From Hofstenia miamia (lineage: Eukaryota > Xenacoelomorpha > Acoela): a stretch of DNA of 64,000 nt. This document shows positions 57,077-64,000 of this stretch, piece by piece. The first letter of the stretch is position 1; each line of letters opens with the position of its first letter. Where the stretch lies: assembly GCA_004352715.1 (NCBI GenBank), contig SCFE01000044.1, positions 1,683,236 through 1,747,235 on the forward strand, written 5' to 3'. A program made the translations under genes and the position numbers. The notes under the pieces were generated by a model that saw only the letters and a program-made list of their open reading frames with translations, searched no databases and was not told the origin of the DNA.

Positions 57077-57754
57077 CAGGGCTTCCAAAGTTTGACAAAA
57101 ATGAAGTTTGAAATTTGAATACCTTTCAAGCTTTGATTTGAAAACTTGAATATTAAATTCAAAGTTTGATTTGAAATTTGAAAGTTTAAACATTTGGTTT
57201 CAAGTTTGATATTTCTTATAAATAATTCTTACATACAAAAGAAAGGCATATTTATTAGACTAATGTGTAATTTAATATGCATATAGCAATGAGGTAGGCT
57301 TAAAACCACATAATGCAGATTGTACCTATATTTTTGTAGTAATATTGAGCATATATAGTAGAACATAAATTAATCATGCATAGTACATTGTTTATATAGA
57401 AAAAAAAGCAGAGCAACATACATGATAGCCACAAAGTTTGTAAAATGTGTTCACTGTTAGCTTAATTATCAAACATGCTAAATTGATGATTCCCAGATTT
57501 TTACTTAAATGAATGAATTTACATTATGACTGTGAGAGGTCTTCATTTTCAATATTAACAATAATTCTAAATATATTATATATTTAAAAATTCACTATAA
57601 AATGATATTGTGTAGATTTTGCCAAAATTTGAATATCAAAGTTTGCTCTTTAGCCTCCAAAGTTTGGTTTGAAATTTGAATTTTAGAATTTTGCAAAATT
57701 TGATTTAAATGTTTGGAATTCTTGCAAAAATTTGAATTTGATTTAAAAGCCCTG
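57077..57754. mobile_element. hAT-type element with TTTGAAATTTGAA-rich ends, 678 bp
   Basis: Begins CAGGGCTTCCAAAGTTTG and ends TTTGATTTAAAAGCCCTG. Flanks GATACAGC (57069-57076) and GATACAGT (57755-57762) match at 7 of 8 bases. Subterminal zones of 150-200 bp at both ends are arrays of AAATTTGAA-like units; the middle is plain AT-rich. Non-coding. Confidence 0.85.
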
Positions 57755-57762
57755 GATACAGT

Positions 57763-58079
57763 TTATAAATACCAACAGGCGGATTTATTTTGAAATGATA
57801 CCTTTTATGTTAACCTTCTTAAGCTTTTTTAAGGAGACAACACATGAAGTATTAAATCAATGTTGACAAGATGAAACGAAATTCTCCCAACTTATGCAAA
57901 CTATTGAATCAGTTTTGAAATGTAACAGTAGAAAATTTTGTTGATTTTTGGAAATTTTGTAATTGCATTACATCATTAGCAACAATCCTGTAACGGACAA
58001 TGCAAGAGCAAGAAATGCCAGTATAATTAAACATTTATGCACTATTACCCAATGAAACTACGATTTACACACACACTCC
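57763..58079. other. No feature recognised
   Basis: AT-rich spacer. Confidence 0.35.
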
Positions 58080-58246
58080 ATATATATATATATATATANN
58101 NNNNNNNNNNNNNNNNNNNNNNNNNNNNNNNNNNNNNNNNNNNNNNNNNNNNNNNNNNNNNNNNNNNNNNNNNNNNNNNNNNNNNNNNNNNNNNNNNNNN
58201 NNNNNNNNNNNNNNNNNNNNNNNNNNNNNNNNNNNNNNNNNNNNNN

Positions 58247-58279
<33 letters not shown>
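58080..58279. repeat. (TA)n microsatellite with assembly gap
   Basis: TA runs flank an N run at 58099-58246. Confidence 0.9.
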
Positions 58280-58281
<2 letters not shown>

Positions 58282-59676
58282 GCAAGTATCAAATTTTGCG
58301 GGGGAAATTTGATGTCTTAATTTACAATAACAATACCGCTGTGTATGCGAATTCCGAAGTCAAATAACGTAATATCATTGCAGATGCCTCTGACAGCAAT
58401 GCCAATGTCGTGCGCATTGGGGTAGGTCCATGGTTTTCAACATTGATTTTGATTTATTAAATCAACAATTTTTTTTAAAAATGTTGAAGAATATTACGAA
58501 GTAAAGTGAGATGCATTTTCAGGTGTCTATTTTTCTATATTTTGAAAATTTCGCATGGTTGATCACAATCGAGATTTTAGTTGAGGTCAGTATTTCGCAT
58601 TGGAAATGTAAGTAAAAATGAATTTTCATCCCAATTCCAGCCTAAGAGCACAAGAGCTAAGCCCAGGCCCAGTAAAAGCAGACTTTTAGGCCCATATAAA
58701 CTTAACTGAAGGAATAAGCCCATAAATTCCATTTAAGTTTAGTTTATTAAAGCCCCGAGCAAGCCCAACACTTCAGTGAAAATACTGCGATTCATCTTTA
58801 CACAAGCTCACTTACATCTCAAACAATCAGCAAGTTTGAACATATGGGTAACGCAATCTATGTAAAAAAAATACGGTTTATGATATTGTCTTAGGCGTTG
58901 CTCCTTTGAAAGAAACTAAAAGAATTGCATAAATCTTAACAAATGAAAAATGCAAAAAGTTGCAAAAAAATTTAAATCAGAAAAATTTTTAATACTGAAA
59001 TATGGAAAGAAATGAATAATTCTAAAAAATTATATTCATATTTTTCTAAAATATTCAAAAATTCGCATTTTTTGCAATACTTCGCATTTCTTTGTAAGAG
59101 GTCACAAAGCAGAAAATCTAAACCCAGCTAAAAGGCCAGCTAACCAAATTTAAATATTAAATAATTATTTACAGTTTATCGCAAAGACTTTAAAATTATT
59201 TGACATACTCGTCCTTTAGAAGAACATTGAAATTTATTACACAATTTATATCATATAATAATGATCCATGTTTTCACGAAATTAATGTTTAACTGCTTTA
59301 CAGTGCTTATGACATTTTTCCTATATTCCCTAAAATCCCTTCTAAACAACCTGAAAGAGTAAACAGATGGCAATTCTATTGTTATATGAGGGTTGGCCTT
59401 AGTTTAGTTAATACTAGAATAGAAATGACAACGCTGTTGACTTTGGATCTTAATACATGCTGTAAATTTATGTGTTAAGGCTGACATTTTTATTAAGTGT
59501 AATCCTGCGTTTTACTTGCGACACTCTCATAAATTGATTACTATATAGGTTTTAATTTATTATACATTATTGCCATTATATGTTTGAAATTTTCAATGTT
59601 TTGTATATATTTTAATTTAAGTGAACCCTAAAATTTATATTGACGCCTGAGTCTATTAAAAAATCGGTAAAAAGAT
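58280..59676. other. Mostly unassigned; GCCC/GGGC-rich patch near 58640-58760
   Basis: AAGCCCAGGCCCAG, AGGCCCATATAAAC and AAGCCCATAAATTCC near 58640-58760 stand out from the AT-rich background and resemble the subterminal motif arrays of the hAT elements, but I found no terminal repeats. Confidence 0.3.
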
Positions 59677-59869
59677 ATGATTAATAATGAAAATTATATT
59701 CTTTCTGAAATTATTCCAGAACGACAGCCATATGCTCTAGAAAGACTTAAACAAAATCTACCTAAAGCACAAAAACATCTACACAGAAAATTGGAGAATT
59801 TATACCCCAGTCGATGTCTCTCATCTGGTAATAAGATATTTGAATGTATTTCAAAATATTTAATAACAC

Positions 59870-59870
<1 letters not shown>
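59677..59870 (+). other. Short coding-like fragment, unrecognised
   Basis: The frame from ATG 59677 gives ERQPYALERLKQNLPKAQKH and LENLYPSRCLSSGNKIFEC, which looks protein-like in composition, then runs into the TTA repeat. Possibly a transposon fragment; I cannot name the family. Confidence 0.25.

Positions 59871-59941
<71 letters not shown>
59871..59941. repeat. (TTA)n microsatellite
   Basis: About 23 uninterrupted TTA units. Confidence 0.95.
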
Positions 59942-59943
<2 letters not shown>

Positions 59944-62613
59944 GTTCTCAAAGAAAGTTAGTAAAAAGCTTGCATATTTTACTGTCTCAAAGCAAGAACA
60001 TGTTCTTATTATCAGGAAATTATGAAAATCGTATTTACTTGAGTACACTGGGGTAAAGTGTCAATAGATCAATGTCTATATTTGATATTTGTGAACGCTT
60101 AGCTTAATTCCTCCTTTAGTTTATATAATTGTATAGCTTTGGTTGGGGAGGGGAAACGGAAGGGCCCAGTCGTGAAAATTTTCAATAGTATTCGTATCCC
60201 TAACTTTAATATGTAGGAGAGTGAATGTTGTAAACTTATGGAATAACATTTGTCTTTAGACATCAGAAAAATGAAATTAAATCACAATAATTCATTAATG
60301 TTCACCACAACATTATTCTAATGCTACTTAACTATATTTCACTAATTCCATCTACTTAAATTTCTAATAAGAAAGGGGGCACCCCTGCCCTTTAAAAAAT
60401 TCTGGATGCGGCCTTGCGGTATTGTATGTTTTTACACATATTGAGCTCCATTAAATTAATAAGCAATTAAATACATTACACCTTTATTAATAGGGCAAAT
60501 GTTTTTAAATTGCTGACATTTTTAAAATACTTTATTGCATACATTATGTTCAAAGAAAGTATTGCTGTGTTCTTCTATTCTAACGTGCTTCGTTTTGCAT
60601 TCTACTCTATTGAAAATCTACGGAAGACCCCCTCTATTGCCCATAAAGACTTGGCGAATTGTATTCCTCAATGCACATAGAATTTTGTACAGCACAGCAC
60701 ATTTAATATTTCGGCATGTAAGAATTGCCGTAATCAGACATATCACCCGACATATATTCCAATATTGAGCATTTATTTTTACAGTGATCATATATTCATA
60801 TAATGAGCATATATTTTAATGTTTCGGCATGTATTTTCAGGATGTCGACGAATCACCTGCAAATATTTTACAAGTATAATTAACTTAGGTCCAAAAGTAC
60901 CCTTAACCCGTAACTGGTTAAAGTTTAATCCGTATTGTTACTTGGCGTAACATTATTTTACAAACTATTGTCGCAGTAATAAACTGATTAGCCATTATTA
61001 TTTTATCAATAACATAACACGAAAGAGAAAATAACCTGTTAATTTTCTATTTTTACACGTATTTTCCTGACATTTGTTTTATAGTCTATATTCCCTCTTT
61101 GTATATTCTTAACATAATTCGATGCTGTTGCATGTTTTCAATTAGGTTGATCTCTTGCAGCAATGTGTTTCATTGTTTCTACACACAATATTAATTTTAC
61201 TTATGACATGCCGTAAGACGTGTGTTTAGTCGGCATAAAATGATACATTCAGCTCAGCGGGCAAAATTATCTAATGATGTTGAGAAAAGGTGCTGTTTTT
61301 GAGGTGCAACATCCTTGTTTTTTATCAAGATGTACCAGTCATCGCAAAGAATACCGAACTAAATGAAGAATAAGAAATTGACTTTTTGTCTGCTGATAAT
61401 TAAAAATTTTTCGGTGTTTTTATGTTTTGGGTTTCAACCCGCAAATCAACCCGTACTTAATGACTCGTAACGCGTAAAATATTTACAACCCGTAACGGGT
61501 CCGACCCGAGGGAATTGCTATTCAATTGCCTTCTTCAAATATGAAATTTCGATTATTCCAATCTGTTGAGAAAAGACTAGTAATCCAGTTTCTATACAAG
61601 ACCCACTGAATACAGTACCACCATATCACGTTAGTAAATCTTGATCAATGAAGCGCATGCAATGCAAATTTTCTTAAATATGATTTCATTATTGGTGTCG
61701 TGTCTAAATAAATTTATGAACAAATGCTATGTTTTTGATAAAAGTATTGTTCCTAATATATTCAAGACAACACCATTACTAGGAATTATCTCAGAAAATT
61801 TTTAAAAATGTATGATGTGAATGTCATTAAAGGAAATGTGAATAGGATTTTGAATTGAAAATCTCTGTTCAACAAACAGGTAAATTTAATAAATGATTAT
61901 AGTAGAATTGCAGTCCATATTTAGTAAGCTCTGAATTTTATTATAAGAAAATGAGAAACTCTTGAGATAAAGCTTCTTATTCTATTAAAATTTTATCATA
62001 TACTTAAATTCCACTGGGAATACAATTAATTAAATTATGATTCTAAAATTATTGATTGTTCATTAGCAGATTAAAATTCTATATATTAATGTTCATTTTG
62101 ACTATTTTTGGCACATAGATTTATAATTAACAATATGACTTAAAATCATTATTTACTGATTGTGATTCTTACAATGAATTCGTCTTATTTCGAGATAGCT
62201 GTCAAATACCCACATTTTGAATATATTTTGTGCAATAAAGCAGTGCACACCGGATTATTCCGGTCTAAATTCAGATTTTAGAACCGGTTTTCACTGTATG
62301 CTAGGGTTCCGCCAAACTAGAATTTCTAGAACCTTGTCCCAATCTCATCTCATTACTAATTCCACTGATGTATTTCATGCCAGGTTTCAGTTGCACCATG
62401 GAATTTTATGCGCACGTAGCATCCTAAATGTAGTATATTAAGATATCGCACATTTACAAATACATGAAGATCTAACTATCTAATATTTTATTAATTTATA
62501 TTATTAAGGAGGGTAGGGAGACAGATAGAGTTAATTTTACCCAATACCATCCAATGTTTGGGCTTCCGCATTTTATTTTTCGACCCTTGGTATTTCTGTT
62601 TTAGTAGAATACT
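59942..62613. other. Mostly unassigned; ACCCG-rich patches at 60890-60930 and 61430-61515
   Basis: TTAACCCGTAACTGG near 60905 and ACAACCCGTAACGGGTCCG near 61485 share an AACCCGTAAC motif in the same orientation, as at the two ends of the 35308 hAT element. They might bound another such element, but no terminal repeats or duplication were confirmed. A GC-rich patch at 60130-60170 (GGGGAGGGGAAACGG, GGGCCCAG) resembles the 29292 MITE right end. Confidence 0.3.
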
Positions 62614-62621
62614 GTTATCAG

Positions 62622-63375
62622 CAGGGCTGGGATTTTAGGTGATAATAAATTGTCGATTTCGATACTAAAAAGTTGCTATAAAACTACCGAAAAAGGTGGT
62701 TAAACGTTGCTTAAAATTATAGTGATACATTACGATTACAAAATGTTTGTTTCTGAATTGATTGTTCAGTTACACAAAGTCGATTATCTCTTAACATAAT
62801 GTTGTATCGAAATTTTTCCTCTCAATTTCACAAGAAACAATAGGGGTTGTACTCCCAATAGCAATTTCCACCGAATTCCAAGTTGATACATGAGTGTTGC
62901 CAACGACTTCATGCTTGCCTCATTCACCATCCGTATTTCACTCAATCCAATATTTTTATCCAAATCATTTCGAAGTTTTTCTTAGCCGCATTGAATTGAT
63001 GGGTTATGCATACTTTCACATGATCCAAAATTTCCAGGATACCTGACTTCGAAGATTTTTGCAATTCTTTGATTGTTTATAAAAAGGGACGATCATTTCC
63101 GACTAGACAAGCCAGTTAAGACACAAGCTTCGATTTCTGTTTCAATAATTTTCATAACTTTTTACCCAGGGAGCATTTCTAATACAACATCCAAATGATC
63201 ATGATAAAAAATGGCAGCATCAAGTCAGGTACCCCACCGACTAATAATTGGTGAACAAAAGAAAATAAATAGTTGGTAACAAGATCAAATTTTCAATAAA
63301 GTTGTTTATTTTGAAAATTGTCAGTTTAGGTATTAAACAGTTGCTTAAGGTGCTTAAAATATTATCCCAGCCCTG
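62622..63375. mobile_element. hAT-type non-autonomous element, 754 bp
   Basis: Begins CAGGGCTGGGATTTTAGG and ends TTATCCCAGCCCTG. Flanked by an exact 8-bp duplication GTTATCAG (62614-62621 and 63376-63383). TTGCTTAAAAT/TTAAGCAA motifs occur inside both ends. No transposase is encoded. Confidence 0.9.
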
Positions 63376-63670
63376 GTTATCAGTAGAGCCCGAAAAAAGC
63401 AGAAAAAAGCAGAATTTTATAAATTAAAGCATATTTTTAGGAATCTGTTTTTTCTAAAATAAATATCACTGTAAATTAATTCTTTGTTTACTTAACCAAC
63501 CCAATATCGTAACATGAACATGAGTGTTCTCTGATTGTTTGTTTTTGACAAGCAGTAGGGCGCTATTTATTGAAAAAACACAACTTCCCCTACCCCCAGA
63601 ACCTGTGACAACCCGTTGGGGTACATATCTGGAAGCAGTCAAGTAGTACCATGCGAAACACTTCAATAAA

Positions 63671-63943
63671 GTGACAGATTTTGTAAAAACTCTAGATGAT
63701 GAAAATGGAAACAAAGCAATTGATGAATTAAACGCTATTCTTGAAAAGCCTGAATTACCAACCCAATTGGCCCAAATGGTAAGCAGTTATTTCCTTCTGG
63801 TAATGGCAATAAAAACCATCGAGTCTTCCAAAATGTCCTTGTCAAAGCAGATGGAAATTCTGGACTCTGCGTTTGAGAAAAACTCCCAAACGGGAAGGCT
63901 AAAGACAAAATTGATCAAATATGTAGGTAGAATCCTGGATTAA
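63671..63943 (+). pseudogene. hAT-like transposase internal fragment
   Basis: An open frame of 90 codons starting MTDFVKTLDDENGNKAIDEL contains AIDELNAILEKPELPTQLAQ and KTIESSKMSLSKQMEILDSA. This pattern (KA...L..P.L...L......F..L...I..LE...L.L...) resembles the helical insertion region of hAT-like transposases or their domesticated relatives. The same frame continues after the TAA (63941) with AMRAVNSVLSGAEYSGDD to the window edge. Neither end of an element is visible. Confidence 0.4.
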
Positions 63944-64000
63944 AGGCAATGAGAGCAGTGAACTCTGTCTTGTCAGGTGCTGAATATTCAGGAGATGATT

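Noticed and set aside
59694-59951. Poly-Asn/poly-Leu ORFs around 59.9 kb
   Set aside because: They are translations of the (TTA)n repeat.

Overview
The window is eukaryotic, very AT-rich, intron-containing animal DNA, packed with decayed transposable elements. The mix of a Ty3/gypsy element, Penelope-like elements with GIY-YIG nucleases, CR1/L2-type LINEs, pogo/Tigger, hAT, P, piggyBac and PIF/Harbinger-like elements, together with a two-pore potassium channel exon and vertebrate-type telomere-like CCCTAA motifs, suggests an invertebrate metazoan. I cannot name the species. Only one host gene is supported: the first coding exon of a K2P potassium channel at 38811-39378.

Left third (1-25 kb). 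This is a stack of nested transposons. Three diverged copies (A, B, C) of one unusual Ty3/gypsy family are present. Copy B (7145-20105) is complete: LTRs start TGTAGAG and end TCTACA, the target duplication is GTAA, a primer-binding site matches the 3' end of tRNA-Trp, and gag, protease, reverse transcriptase, RNase H and integrase follow in order. After integrase lies a further reading frame of roughly 1000 codons (ORF3) that I do not recognise and that lacks obvious envelope features. Copy A (1-3349) holds ORF3 and the start of a 3' LTR. Copy C (about 6340-7144 plus 20106-22340) is the ORF3 into which copy B inserted. ORF3 of B is itself split by a 1151-bp solo LTR with CTAG duplications. 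ORF3 of C is also split by a TIR element (20536-21651) and ends at a pogo/Tigger element (22341-24548). All coding regions carry stops and frameshifts. Isolated single Ns at 450, 3350, 9478, 20582 and 21193 mark unmerged contig joins that create artificial duplications.

Middle (25-38 kb). LINE reverse transcriptase remnants on both strands, a decayed P-superfamily transposase (minus strand, 30.85-32.58 kb), several short hAT-type elements with 8-bp duplications, a 218-bp tandem duplication, and an interstitial telomere-like patch.

Right part (38-64 kb). The K2P exon is followed by DNA that could be its long intron. It contains Harbinger-like and hAT MITEs, a LINE with endonuclease and RT (minus strand, 49.4-52.0 kb), a Penelope GIY-YIG fragment, a second LINE 3' end, a 666-bp foldback element with 6-bp duplications, an internally deleted piggyBac with TTAA ends, further hAT elements, AT and TTA microsatellites, and a hAT transposase fragment at the right edge. 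No second K2P exon was found by eye.
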